Positions 1 to 8,111 of a DNA stretch of 40,680 bases are shown here, piece after piece (within the stretch, counting starts at the first letter, position 1; the number at the start of each line of letters is the position of its first letter). A program made the position numbers and the translations under genes. The notes under the pieces are model-generated. The model was not told the origin of the DNA, did no database searches, and was given only the letters and a program-made list of their open reading frames with translations. Source of the DNA: Deltaproteobacteria bacterium (GTDB lineage: Bacteria > Desulfobacterota > Desulfuromonadia > Desulfuromonadales > Geopsychrobacteraceae); assembly GCA_024276905.1 (NCBI GenBank), contig JAJRWF010000073.1:1-40680 (forward strand), in the 5' to 3' direction.

Positions 1-1
1 T

Positions 2-997
2 ACCCTCAATAATGGTATTGATCCACTCAGCGGCAAAAAAGTCGGAATCGCAACCGGGAACCCGCGTGATTTCGAGACATATGAGGATCTTTATGCCGCT
101 TTTGTCAGGCAGTTGAATTTTATCGTCGAAACCAAAATCCGGGTCAGCAACTATATCGACCGGATGTTCGCCAAGTATGCACCAGCGCCATTTTTGTCGG
201 TGGTGATTGAAGATTGTATCAGCAAGGGGCGGGACTACTACGATGGTGGGCCACGCTACAATACCAACTACATCCAGTGCACCGGTCTGGGGACGGTCAC
301 TGACAGTCTTTCCGTTTTGAAAACCCATGTCTTTGGACAAAAAAGTTTTCGTATCAGTCAGTTACTTGATGCCCTGGCGAAGAATTATGCGGGTGAAGAG
401 TTTCTGCGCCAGACGATCATCAACAAGACACCGTTTTTTGGCAACGATGATGATGCCGCCGACGAGATTGCGCTGCAGGTCTATGCTGACTTACTGGCGG
501 CGATCGATGGCAAACCGAATGTCAAGGGGGAGAACTTTCATCTCAACATGCTGTCAACTACCTGTCACATCTATTTCGGCAAAATGACCGGGGCGACCCC
601 CAATGGTCGTCTGTCCGGCAAGTCGATCTCTGACGGCACTTCGCCCTCGCATGGTGCCGATACCAACGGGCCTTCGGCGGTGATCCGTTCGCTGACCAAG
701 CTTGACCACAGCCTGTCGGGCGGGACCCTGCTCAATCAGCGCTTTTTGCCGAGCCTGCTGAAACGCGAAGAGGATATCGTTCGGCTGGGTCAGCTGGTGC
801 GGAGCTATTTTACCCTCGGTGGCCATCATATTCAGTTCAATATTGTTGATACCGCGACCCTGAAAGCGGCGCAGGAAACACCGGAGGATTACAAGGACCT
901 GTTGGTGCGCATGGCCGGGTACAGTGACTATTTCAACGATATGAATGCCGACCTGCAGCTGGAAGTGATCGAGCGTACCGAGAATGAGGCCTTTTGA
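2..997 (+). CDS. Glycyl radical enzyme, PFL2/HypD-like, 3' part (5' end outside window)
   Basis: The reading frame is open from the first bases of the window, so this is the C-terminal part (about 331 residues) of a larger enzyme, normally near 800 aa. The glycyl-radical loop is clear: MAGYSDYF, with the radical glycine codon at 917-919, followed by the usual helix ending in a RTE motif. Upstream segments such as TTCHIYFG, TGATPNGR and GGTLLNQRF are typical of the dehydratase-like branch (hydroxyproline dehydratase HypD, glycerol dehydratase, PflD), not of pyruvate formate-lyase proper. The catalytic thiyl cysteine and most substrate-specifying residues lie upstream of the window, so the substrate cannot be named. 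The enzyme is cytoplasmic, oxygen sensitive, and needs radical installation by the activase encoded immediately downstream. Class call is secure; HypD-like is an inference from C-terminal resemblance. Confidence 0.9.
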   Translation, partial: TLNNGIDPLSGKKVGIATGNPRDFETYEDLYAAFVRQLNFIVETKIRVSNYIDRMFAKYAPAPFLSVVIEDCISKGRDYYDGGPRYNTNYIQCTGLGTVTDSLSVLKTHVFGQKSFRISQLLDALAKNYAGEEFLRQTIINKTPFFGNDDDAADEIALQVYADLLAAIDGKPNVKGENFHLNMLSTTCHIYFGKMTGATPNGRLSGKSISDGTSPSHGADTNGPSAVIRSLTKLDHSLSGGTLLNQRFLPSLLKREEDIVRLGQLVRSYFTLGGHHIQFNIVDTATLKAAQETPEDYKDLLVRMAGYSDYFNDMNADLQLEVIERTENEAF

Positions 998-1908
998 GCG
1001 TGGGCCAGAGTCTGATTTTTGACGTCAAGCGCTATGCGATCAATGATGGTCCCGGGATTCGGCTGACGATCTTCTTCAAGGGTTGTCCTTTGCGTTGTCG
1101 TTGGTGTCACAATCCCGAAAGTATTTCGTCGCGAGCACAGAAACTCTACAGCCTGGTCAGATGCATCGGTTGCGGTGCCTGTATTGACGCTTGCCCGCAA
1201 CAGGCCTGTCGCTTGAACTCCGACGGGATTGCGACCGATGATGCCAGCTGTCAGTCGTGCGGCATCTGTGCCGCGGCCTGCCCGTCGCGTGCAACCGAGA
1301 TCTCGGGGCAACTCTACAGTCAACGTGAACTACTCAGGATTATCGAAAAAGAAATTCCGTTTTTTGACCAGTCGGGAGGTGGAGTCACTTTCTCCGGCGG
1401 CGAACCCTTGCTGCATACGCCCTTGTTGCTCGACCTGCTTGCAGCTTGCGGCGAACGTCAGATTCACCGGGTGGTTGACACTTCGGGCTATGGCAGGCCA
1501 GAGGATCTGCTGGCTGTTGCCGAGCAGACCGAGCTTTTCCTTTTCGATCTCAAATTGATGGATGCCGTGCGGCATAAAAAATTCACCGGCGTCGAGAATC
1601 GGACGATTCTCGAAAACCTGCATTCCCTGGCTGCAATCGGAGCGCAGATTGAAATTCGTGTGCCGCTGATCGGCGGAGTGAATGATGATCGGCAAAATCT
1701 GCAGCAGCTGGCCAGGTTTGTTGCACAGCTCCCGGGACGGCAACCAAAGGTCAGTCTGTTACCGTTTCACGATGTTGCAGAAAATAAATTTCTCAAACTT
1801 GGACAGCGGTATGATACTGCCGCAATGTTGACGCCGAATGACGAGCAGCTGCAGCTGGCTGTAGCAATAATCTCGGCTCAGGGTCTGGATGTGAGCGTCG
1901 GGGGCTGA
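994..1908 (+). CDS. Glycyl radical enzyme activating enzyme (radical SAM, two extra 4Fe-4S clusters)
   Basis: A 304-aa radical SAM activase that would abstract hydrogen from the glycine of the upstream enzyme. The N-terminus has the family signature NDGPGIRLTIFFKGCP followed by the CX3CX2C cluster motif CPLRCRWC. Between about residues 50 and 95 is a bacterial ferredoxin insert with two 4Fe-4S motifs (CIGCGACIDACP and CQSCGICAAACP), which marks the long type that serves GRE dehydratases, unlike the short PflA. A SAM-binding GGE motif (FSGGEPLL) follows. The start is probably TTG at 994, inside the stop of the preceding gene (TTGA overlap), with GAGG a few bases upstream; GTG at 1000 is an alternative. 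The overlap implies translational coupling and a dedicated enzyme/activase pair. Confidence 0.9.
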   Translation: MSVGQSLIFDVKRYAINDGPGIRLTIFFKGCPLRCRWCHNPESISSRAQKLYSLVRCIGCGACIDACPQQACRLNSDGIATDDASCQSCGICAAACPSRATEISGQLYSQRELLRIIEKEIPFFDQSGGGVTFSGGEPLLHTPLLLDLLAACGERQIHRVVDTSGYGRPEDLLAVAEQTELFLFDLKLMDAVRHKKFTGVENRTILENLHSLAAIGAQIEIRVPLIGGVNDDRQNLQQLARFVAQLPGRQPKVSLLPFHDVAENKFLKLGQRYDTAAMLTPNDEQLQLAVAIISAQGLDVSVGG

Positions 1909-1919
1909 GTTCTGATTTA

Positions 1920-1977
1920 TTGTGCCGCTCAATATTAGATCATAGGATATGAACATTTTTCTATAAGTGAACACTTA
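1920..1977 (+). promoter_or_regulatory. Probable sigma70 promoter with palindromic operator-like site
   Basis: TTGTGC (1920-1925), a 17-base spacer and TAGGAT (1943-1948) form a plausible promoter in the only non-coding gap before the transporter operon. Some 16 bases downstream of the -10 element lies the inverted repeat TAAGTG-AA-CACTTA (1964-1977), placed where a repressor could block transcription. No known regulator family was matched to the site. Confidence 0.35.
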
Positions 1978-2016
1978 ATCTACTGTTTAAGGGTATTTGT
2001 CTATGGTTTGTCGTTC

Positions 2017-3375
2017 ATGACCGCAGAATTAAACTTCGGACGGATTTTTCGTTTCTGGTCACCACTGCTGGGGACTTGGTTGCTGATGGCGATCGACGGC
2101 CCGTTGCTGACCGCCATTATTGCGCGGATGGTCGATGCCGAGCTGAACCTGGCCGCTTATGGCGTCGCCTTCTCCTTTGCCCTGGTCGCCGAGGCACCGA
2201 TCATCATGTTGATGAGTGCCTCAACGGCGCTGGCATCGAATCCGCTGGCTTATCGGCGGCTACGGAGTTTTACTCATCTGCTGAATCTTCTGATAACCCT
2301 CGGCCTGGTGCTGATTCTGCTGCCCGGGCCTTATACGCTGCTGATGGAGACACTGATCGGGCTGTCGCCCGAGATTGCAACCCGGACTCACTGGGCGCTG
2401 CTGGCACTGCTGCCCTGGCCGGCGGCGATCGGCTGGCGGCGTTTCTATCAGGGTCTTTTGATCCGTAGTAATCAGACCCGCAAGGTGGCACTGGCGACAG
2501 TCTTCAGATTGCGGGGGATGTCTGGTTGTGCTTTTGCGCTCTTTAGCTATTCCGCCCTGCAGGGAGCCCTGCTCGGCGGGATCGCCCTGAGTTGTGGGGT
2601 GGTTGCCGAACTGCTGGCCAGCTATCTGCTGTCGCGCCAGGCGGTCAGAGAGGTATTGACCGCACCGCAGCAGGGTGAAGTGCTCTCCTTTTCTCAACTC
2701 TGGCGCTACTATTTACCTTTGGCGCTGACCCCTTTTATCACCCTGGGGGTTCATCCGCTGGTGATCTTCTTTCTCGGTAAGGGCCGTTTTCCCCTTGAAT
2801 CACTAGCAGTGATGCCGGTTCTGGGTTCGTTGACCTTTATCTTTCGTGCAATCGGTCTGTCCTTTCAGGAAGTCGCGATTGCCCTGCTGGGTCCGGATCT
2901 ATGTGGCTACCGGCCGATCCGCAACTTTGCTTACGGCCTGGCCCTGTGCGCCAGCGGGATTCTGTTATTGATTGCCCTGACTCCTCTGGCGAGCCTCTGG
3001 CTGCAGCAGGTTGCTGGACTGAACAGCGAACTGACCCGTTTCTCTCGTTTGCCACTGATCCTGATGGCACTTTTGCCCGCTGGTTCGGTGCTCGTCTCTT
3101 TCCAGCGTGGCCTGTTGATGGGCGGGCGGATGACCCGACCAGTTTCGACCGCAACGATGGTTGAAGCTGCAGTAATTTTTGGAATTTTGAGCCTGTTATT
3201 GCTCTATAGCAGTTTGTCCGGAGCACTCTGTGCTGCTCTGGCCTATGTGGTTGGACGCCTGATGGCAATTCTCTGGATGGTTTATCCCTGTCGCCTGGTT
3301 TTGCGGCGGCAGTCAGTTGTTCCAGTCGATAACTGCTTTGTGTCTGATCCGAAAGATAAAGTTATTTGCCGATGA
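2017..3375 (+). CDS. Polytopic membrane protein, MATE/ANKH-like
   Basis: About 452 residues, almost entirely hydrophobic, with roughly 12 predicted transmembrane helices and no signal peptide or soluble domain. Its layout recalls the MATE/MOP flippase superfamily: two halves, an early polar residue in helix 1 (AIDGPLL), and a loop with a FYQGLLIRS-type motif. The loop also resembles eukaryotic ANKH-like transporters. The protein encoded at 11105-12412 is a distant paralogue with the same FxQGLxIxSxxT loop. The substrate is unknown. ATG at 2017 is chosen; an in-frame TTG at 2008 would add three residues, and the nearest purine-rich stretch (TAAGGG, 1988-1993) sits better for TTG. The stop overlaps the ATG of the next gene by 4 nt (ATGA), so the gene starts a three-gene transporter operon. 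Confidence 0.75.
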   Translation: MTAELNFGRIFRFWSPLLGTWLLMAIDGPLLTAIIARMVDAELNLAAYGVAFSFALVAEAPIIMLMSASTALASNPLAYRRLRSFTHLLNLLITLGLVLILLPGPYTLLMETLIGLSPEIATRTHWALLALLPWPAAIGWRRFYQGLLIRSNQTRKVALATVFRLRGMSGCAFALFSYSALQGALLGGIALSCGVVAELLASYLLSRQAVREVLTAPQQGEVLSFSQLWRYYLPLALTPFITLGVHPLVIFFLGKGRFPLESLAVMPVLGSLTFIFRAIGLSFQEVAIALLGPDLCGYRPIRNFAYGLALCASGILLLIALTPLASLWLQQVAGLNSELTRFSRLPLILMALLPAGSVLVSFQRGLLMGGRMTRPVSTATMVEAAVIFGILSLLLLYSSLSGALCAALAYVVGRLMAILWMVYPCRLVLRRQSVVPVDNCFVSDPKDKVICR

Positions 3376-4265
3376 AGAATAATTCTGGAACTTTCTATAT
3401 TCTTGGTGCCGCCTTGCTCTGGGGGACAACCGGGACCGCCCAGTCTTTTGCCCCGGTCGGTTTTGATTCGACGGTCATCGGTTTCTTACGCCTGGCCGTT
3501 GGTGGATTTGTGTTGCTGGCTCTGGCTTACAGCCGTGCCGAACTCGGTCGCTTGAGCGACTGGCGCTTTGGTTCGACCTTGCTGGCGGCGCTTTTTATGG
3601 CCAGCTATCAGGTCTGTTTTTTTGTCGCCGTCAGTAAGACCGGGGTCGCAGTCGGAACCATTGTCGGTATCGGCAGTGCCCCGATTGCCGGAGGGTTGCT
3701 GGGCTATTTGTTTCGTGGCGAACGGCCTGGACGACGCTGGCTGGTTGCGACCCTGCTGGCGATCTCCGGTTGCAGTTTGCTCAGTCTGGGGGGGACGGCC
3801 CTGAATGTTGATCCGTTGGGGATTTTGCTCGCAGTCGGAGCCGGGGCCTCTTATGCGGGTTATGCCCTGGTGATCAAGGGGCTGCTCGAAAAACAGGCTC
3901 CGAATGCGGTGATGGCGGTCGTGGTCTGTCTGGGAGCGGTTTTGCTGGCCCCCTTGCTGATCGGCAAGGACCTTTCCTGGGTTGCACAGCCCCGGGCGGT
4001 TCTTGTGATTCTGCATCTGGGCCTGGCGACCATGGCGCTTTCATACTGGCTATTCGTACGCGGTCTGCAACAAGCCCAGGTTGCTTCGGTGGTGACTTTG
4101 TCGCTGGCCGAACCGATGACCGCCGGGCTGCTTGGTGTTCTGCTGCTGGGAGAACAGTTGACCCCGCAGGCTTTCAGCGGCATCAGCCTGATTTTTGCCG
4201 GATTGCTGTTGCTGATCCTGCCCGCCGACCGTCTTCTGCGGCGGTTTTCCAGGAGCACGGGATGA
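3372..4265 (+). CDS. EamA-family (drug/metabolite transporter superfamily) permease
   Basis: 297 residues with ten predicted transmembrane helices arranged as two EamA repeats. The first begins at ILGAALLWGTTGTAQ and the second around residue 150 (LLAVGAGASYAGYALVIKG). The tail SLAEPMTAGLLGVLLLGEQLT is the conserved end of the second repeat in this superfamily. Such proteins export or import small metabolites, amino acids or nucleotides across the inner membrane; the substrate cannot be told from sequence. The start is ATG 3372, overlapping the preceding stop (ATGA). The stop overlaps the next ATG at 4262 in the same way. An in-frame TTG at 3366 is less likely. Confidence 0.88.
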   Translation: MKNNSGTFYILGAALLWGTTGTAQSFAPVGFDSTVIGFLRLAVGGFVLLALAYSRAELGRLSDWRFGSTLLAALFMASYQVCFFVAVSKTGVAVGTIVGIGSAPIAGGLLGYLFRGERPGRRWLVATLLAISGCSLLSLGGTALNVDPLGILLAVGAGASYAGYALVIKGLLEKQAPNAVMAVVVCLGAVLLAPLLIGKDLSWVAQPRAVLVILHLGLATMALSYWLFVRGLQQAQVASVVTLSLAEPMTAGLLGVLLLGEQLTPQAFSGISLIFAGLLLLILPADRLLRRFSRSTG

Positions 4266-5140
4266 CACGACAGGGGCAGGCTTATCTCTGTGCGCTGATT
4301 GCTGTCCTGTTCTGGTCGACCATCGCCTCGGCCTTCAAGATTTCGCTGCGCTATCTTGATCCGGTACAACTGTTGCTCTATGCCGGGTCAGTTTCAACTC
4401 TGCTGCTGGCGGCTATTCTGGTGGTACAGGGCCGGTTGTGGCTGATTTTTCGCTGTACTCGGCGTCAGTATGCGATGTCGCTCTTGCTCGGGCTGCTTAA
4501 TCCCTTTCTCTATTACCTGGTTCTGCTGAAGGCCTATGATCTGCTTCCTGCTCAACAGGCCCAGCCGCTGAACTACACCTGGGCAATCACCCTGGCACTG
4601 CTTTCGGTGCCGTTGTTGGGGCAGAAACTGCGAACTGCCGAACTGGGAGCATTGCTGCTCAGTTATGCCGGAGTCGTGATCATTGCGACCGAGGGTCGGC
4701 CTTTCAGTCTGCAATTCACCGATGGGACCGGGGTGTTGCTGGCCCTGGCGAGCACTGTCGTCTGGGCGCTTTACTGGATTTTCAACACGCGCGATCAGCG
4801 TGACCCGGTGGTCGCATTGCTGGTCAATTTTCTGTGCAGTTTTCCTTTTGTCCTGGGCTACTGCCTGTTCTTTTCTGAACTGATCTGGCCCCCCTTGCCG
4901 GGTCTGCTGGGGGCTGTTTATATCGGTTTTTTTGAAATGGGCGTCTGCTTCGTTCTCTGGTTGCTGGCCCTGCGCAAGACGGATAATACCGCCAGAATCG
5001 GCAGCCTGATCTTTCTTTCACCCTTCCTGTCGCTCTTTTTTATCCATTTTCTGGTTGGAGAAGAGATCCTTCCGGCGACATTCTTTGGCCTGGTCCTGAT
5101 TGTCGGCGGCCTGCTGTGGCAGAAACATCTTGGGAAATAA
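4262..5140 (+). CDS. Second EamA-family permease
   Basis: 292 residues, ten predicted helices, two EamA repeats (starting at LCALIAVLFWSTIASAFK and around GVLLALASTVVWALYWIFN). It is clearly diverged from the upstream EamA protein, so it is not a recent tandem copy. It starts at ATG 4262 overlapping the previous stop and ends with TAA at 5138-5140. Two adjacent, translationally coupled DMT proteins may form a heteromer or serve related substrates; that is inference. The gene converges on the minus-strand sensor ending at 5270. In the gap a weak hairpin (GTCTTTC 5217-5223 with GAAAGAC 5241-5247) may end transcription. Confidence 0.87.
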   Translation: MTRQGQAYLCALIAVLFWSTIASAFKISLRYLDPVQLLLYAGSVSTLLLAAILVVQGRLWLIFRCTRRQYAMSLLLGLLNPFLYYLVLLKAYDLLPAQQAQPLNYTWAITLALLSVPLLGQKLRTAELGALLLSYAGVVIIATEGRPFSLQFTDGTGVLLALASTVVWALYWIFNTRDQRDPVVALLVNFLCSFPFVLGYCLFFSELIWPPLPGLLGAVYIGFFEMGVCFVLWLLALRKTDNTARIGSLIFLSPFLSLFFIHFLVGEEILPATFFGLVLIVGGLLWQKHLGK

Positions 5141-5269
5141 CACTGAAGACCAGCGGCACGGCAGCAAGCGCCTGGCTGACAATGCCCTGGTCGCCCTGAT
5201 CCCTCTGCTTGATGCAGTCTTTCTTTCAAGAGTCGCCTGTGAAAGACGGTATCCTTCATCGGAGTGGTG

Positions 5270-6148
5270 TTACTTGCGCAGGATATCCATCGCTTTGGCC
5301 AGCGAAACCTTCATCCGGTTGAAGGCATCGGCCAGTAACTTGATCTCATCGTTCCCCTTGACCTCAAACTCACGGTCCATCTTGCCGCGACTGATATCTT
5401 CAGCCACTTCGACCAGGCCTTCAATCGGCTTGACCAGCGTGCTGATGATGATCCGGTCGAGGACCAGCATCGCGAACAGAAAGAGCAGGCTGATGCCGCC
5501 GGCGAAACCGGCCAGTTTTTTCATCGTTACCTTATCGGCTGCGGCCATCGGGACATAAACAAAACGGCAGCCGACAATATCGCCGACCTCGTAACCGTAA
5601 CCGGAATCGTCGCCATATTTTTTAACCATTTCAGGGTTGGCGACTTCCGGGGTGTCATGGCACCAGATGCAGCTTTTGCGGGCCACAACCGGGACGGCGG
5701 AGGCATAGTAGTGCCGCCCGGCCTTGTTGACCGTGCCTTCCCATTCTTCGAAGTCGCCATTGTTGAATCCGGAGATGATCGAATTCTCGAAAGCGTCGGA
5801 GCGGTTCGTCTTGTTCAGTGGGTTCGGGGATGCAATCTTGAAGAGATAGTCAGGGAAATCCTCTTCGATTATTTTTGCCGTTTCGCTCATCATGACGATT
5901 CCGACCGAGGCTTCGGGGAGGTAGCTGTCAGGGAGCAGATCCATAATTTCGGGCCGGACATTACGCGCCATGAACGTCTGGTTGGCTGACATGATCGTGG
6001 CAAAGAGTCTGGTTTTTTCCTTGGCTTCGAGTTGCGCGTCACGGTCGAGAACATAATAACCGCCTGCGATAGCGCCGACCATGGTGATGGTGTAGACCAT
6101 GATCAGGATGATCATCAGCCGTTTGCGAATGCTCATATTTCTCAGCAT
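5270..6148 (-). CDS. Membrane sensor with periplasmic c-type haem domain (DUF3365/Tll0287-like) and HAMP, no output domain
   Basis: 292 residues. A short cytoplasmic N-terminus and a transmembrane helix (about 12-32) are followed by a periplasmic domain of about 180 residues resembling DUF3365/Tll0287-like haem sensor domains. A single c-haem site, CIWCH, lies at residues 160-164. A second transmembrane helix (about 213-235) leads to a HAMP domain (about 236-290), where the protein stops. No methyl-accepting, kinase or cyclase domain follows. Similar haem sensors in Geobacter-type bacteria are usually joined to chemotaxis or kinase modules, so this truncated form is notable. The ATG is preceded by a strong GGGAGG. 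It lies 68 bp downstream of the receiver gene on the same strand, suggesting a redox-sensing pair. Confidence 0.85.
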   Translation of the reverse strand: MLRNMSIRKRLMIILIMVYTITMVGAIAGGYYVLDRDAQLEAKEKTRLFATIMSANQTFMARNVRPEIMDLLPDSYLPEASVGIVMMSETAKIIEEDFPDYLFKIASPNPLNKTNRSDAFENSIISGFNNGDFEEWEGTVNKAGRHYYASAVPVVARKSCIWCHDTPEVANPEMVKKYGDDSGYGYEVGDIVGCRFVYVPMAAADKVTMKKLAGFAGGISLLFLFAMLVLDRIIISTLVKPIEGLVEVAEDISRGKMDREFEVKGNDEIKLLADAFNRMKVSLAKAMDILRK

Positions 6149-6216
6149 ATTGCTCCCTCCCTCAGTTGTCTGAACCCGGAATTTTCGTCAGGTAGACGGC
6201 CAGTCTTTTTCCGCTG

Positions 6217-6585
6217 TTATTTTACGCGCATGTGTTGCCGAATCGCCAGCAGGAGATCTACGGGGTTAAAGGGCTTGGTAATATACTCGTCGGCACCCTG
6301 TTTCATTCCCCAGAATTTGTCGCTGTTTTCCGATTTGGAGGTCAGCAGGATAATCGGTGTGTCCTTATGCGCAGGGTCCTTCTTGAGGGTTCGACAGACC
6401 TGAAAACCATTTTTCCCCGGCATGATAACGTCGAGGATAATGAGATCGAAATCGCCTGCCTTGGCGGCGGCTTCGGCTTCAAGCCCGTCACGCGTGACAG
6501 TCAATTCGTGATCGGTTTCTCTGAGCACTTCCTGGAGATATGCCAGTTCGGTGTCGCTGTCTTCTGCAATCAGTATCTTTGCCAT
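6217..6585 (-). CDS. Single-domain response regulator, PilH/CheY-like
   Basis: 122 residues forming one receiver domain and nothing else. Visible features are the acidic pocket AEDSD near the N-terminus, the phosphoacceptor Asp in LIILDVIMPG, the Thr/Ser switch in LLTSK, and the lysine in YITKPF. The segments TELAYLQEVL and FWGMKQGADEYITKPF resemble PilH-type receivers of twitching/chemosensory pathways more than classical CheY. The start is ATG 6585, preceded by AAGAAGGGG; an upstream in-frame start at 6612 would add nine unconserved residues. It is the first gene of a two-gene unit with the haem sensor. No kinase is encoded nearby, so the phosphodonor must be elsewhere. Confidence 0.9.
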   Translation of the reverse strand: MAKILIAEDSDTELAYLQEVLRETDHELTVTRDGLEAEAAAKAGDFDLIILDVIMPGKNGFQVCRTLKKDPAHKDTPIILLTSKSENSDKFWGMKQGADEYITKPFNPVDLLLAIRQHMRVK

Positions 6586-6787
6586 TTCGGCCCCTTCTTG
6601 TGAAAATAACAAGCGTGCAGCGCTCCGACATCACTGACGTTCGGTCTATTTATTAATGAGAGTCAGCACAAATCATGCCTTCCCAGTCGGAGAGGTGCAG
6701 GTGAATATTCGGTGTCTTACGTAACGACTGCCTGATCGTGTCCGGCGATATCCCCATCTCCACGGAAAACAGTCGCTATTTGGCGGT

Positions 6788-7006
6788 TCATTTTCCGGCA
6801 GCCAGCTCGTTCATCTCGCCGGACCAGGAACAGGCGGTACAATGAACCGGGGAAAAGTCAGCCTGGCTCAGGTCCGAAGCATTGACCCCGGTCGGAACCG
6901 GCCAGCAGTCGGAATTCACCTGAAAAAAAATCATTGTGCCAGCGTCCCCCCGGGCATAGAACTTCAGGCATCCGCAACGCGGACAGACGAGATACTCTTC
7001 CGACAT
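6788..7006 (-). CDS. Small zinc-ribbon-like protein of unknown function
   Basis: 72 residues with two cysteine pairs, CPRCGC near residue 8 and CTAC near residue 56, an arrangement that suggests one zinc ribbon holding a short beta core. No enzyme motif is visible. A strong ribosome site (GAGGAGG) precedes the ATG at 7006. It follows the ZIP transporter gene by 47 bp on the same strand and may be co-transcribed with it. A role in metal handling is possible from context only. Confidence 0.7.
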   Translation of the reverse strand: MSEEYLVCPRCGCLKFYARGDAGTMIFFQVNSDCWPVPTGVNASDLSQADFSPVHCTACSWSGEMNELAAGK

Positions 7007-7053
7007 TTTTCTGGACCTCCTCGAATTGATAATATTTCAGACCCGGATTGCCT

Positions 7054-7866
7054 TCAGCCGAGGGCGACATCAAGAACCATCATGACGGTAAAACCAAGCA
7101 TGGTACCCATGGTTGCCAGGTCGGTATTGTTGCCGCGCTGGGCCTCGGGGATGACTTCTTCGACGACGACAAATATCATGGCTCCGGCAGCAAAGGCCAG
7201 TGCGTATGGCAGAATCGGTTGTGCGTAAAGAACAACGGCCGCTCCAAGGACGCCCGCAGCAATCTCGACCAGACCACTGAGCTGACCGTACCAGAAACTT
7301 TTAAGTTTCGACAGGCCTTCACGGTGCAGTGGTAATGCAACGGCAATTCCTTCGGGAAAATTCTGGATGCCGATGCCGAGTGCCAGAGCAATTGCGCCGG
7401 CGAAGGTTGCTGCCGGCAGGTCTGCCGCCACGGCACCGAAGGCAACACCGACGGCCAGGCCCTCAGGGATGTTGTGCAGTGTGATCGCCAAAACCAGCAG
7501 GGTACTACGGTGCCAGCCGGTTTTGACTCCCTCTGCCTCACTGGTCGGAAATCCGAGGTGGAGGTGAGGCAGAATCCGGTCTATCAGGCGCATACAGATG
7601 CCGCCGAGCATAAATCCGATCGCTGCCGGAATCCAGCCTGCAACACCGTTGGCTTCCGACATCTCGATTGCCGGTGCCAGCAGCGACCAGTAGCTGGCCG
7701 CAATCATGACTCCGGCGGCAAAACCAAGCATCCAGTCAAGCAGCTTACGGTTTTCGCGTCCGGTGCCGAAAACAACAGCAGCGCCAGCGGCAGTCATCCC
7801 CCAGGTAAAGGTCGTTGCAAGCAACGCCTGCAGAATCGGATGAAGCTGGGCGAACTGCTGCAACAT
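7054..7866 (-). CDS. ZIP-family divalent metal transporter (GufA/ZupT-like)
   Basis: 270 residues with eight predicted transmembrane helices. The two metal-binding signatures of the ZIP family are present: HNIPEGLAVGVAFGA in helix 4 and QNFPEGIAVALPL in helix 5, the latter with the Q-N-x-P-E-G variant typical of GufA-like members. It would move zinc, iron, manganese or related cations into the cytoplasm. The start at ATG 7866 is supported by GGAGG eight bases upstream; a longer TTG start at 7896 has no such site. It lies between a cysteine-rich small gene upstream and a zinc-ribbon gene downstream on the same strand. Confidence 0.92.
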   Translation of the reverse strand: MLQQFAQLHPILQALLATTFTWGMTAAGAAVVFGTGRENRKLLDWMLGFAAGVMIAASYWSLLAPAIEMSEANGVAGWIPAAIGFMLGGICMRLIDRILPHLHLGFPTSEAEGVKTGWHRSTLLVLAITLHNIPEGLAVGVAFGAVAADLPAATFAGAIALALGIGIQNFPEGIAVALPLHREGLSKLKSFWYGQLSGLVEIAAGVLGAAVVLYAQPILPYALAFAAGAMIFVVVEEVIPEAQRGNNTDLATMGTMLGFTVMMVLDVALG

Positions 7867-7901
7867 TGGAACTGCCTCCAAATAAAGATCGTCCAATTAT
7901 T

Positions 7902-8111
7902 TCAAGGCTTTGCTCTGTTGTCAATTTGAACAGGGCGTGCAGTGCATTTTTTCTGTGATTGAGCTGTATTCAGAGCTTCATAGGCAGCAATCTGTTCAGA
8001 GATGCTCAGTTTCTTGCGGCAGTCCGTTCGCAAACAGAGTCGACAGCGATCATCCGAACACCACTGGCACATCTTGCAATCGGGGCAGGGATGTTTTTTT
8101 TTAGCGGCCAT
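7902..8111 (-). CDS. Small cysteine-rich protein, unknown
   Basis: 69 residues; the first 32 contain eight cysteines in closely spaced pairs (CPDCKMCQWC, then CRLCLRTDC), which suggests a compact two-metal knot. The C-terminal half is basic and unstructured-looking. There is no signal peptide, so it should be cytoplasmic. It precedes the ZIP transporter by 35 bp on the same strand, hinting at a metal-related role. I do not recognise a named family. Confidence 0.65.
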   Translation of the reverse strand: MAAKKKHPCPDCKMCQWCSDDRCRLCLRTDCRKKLSISEQIAAYEALNTAQSQKKCTARPVQIDNRAKP

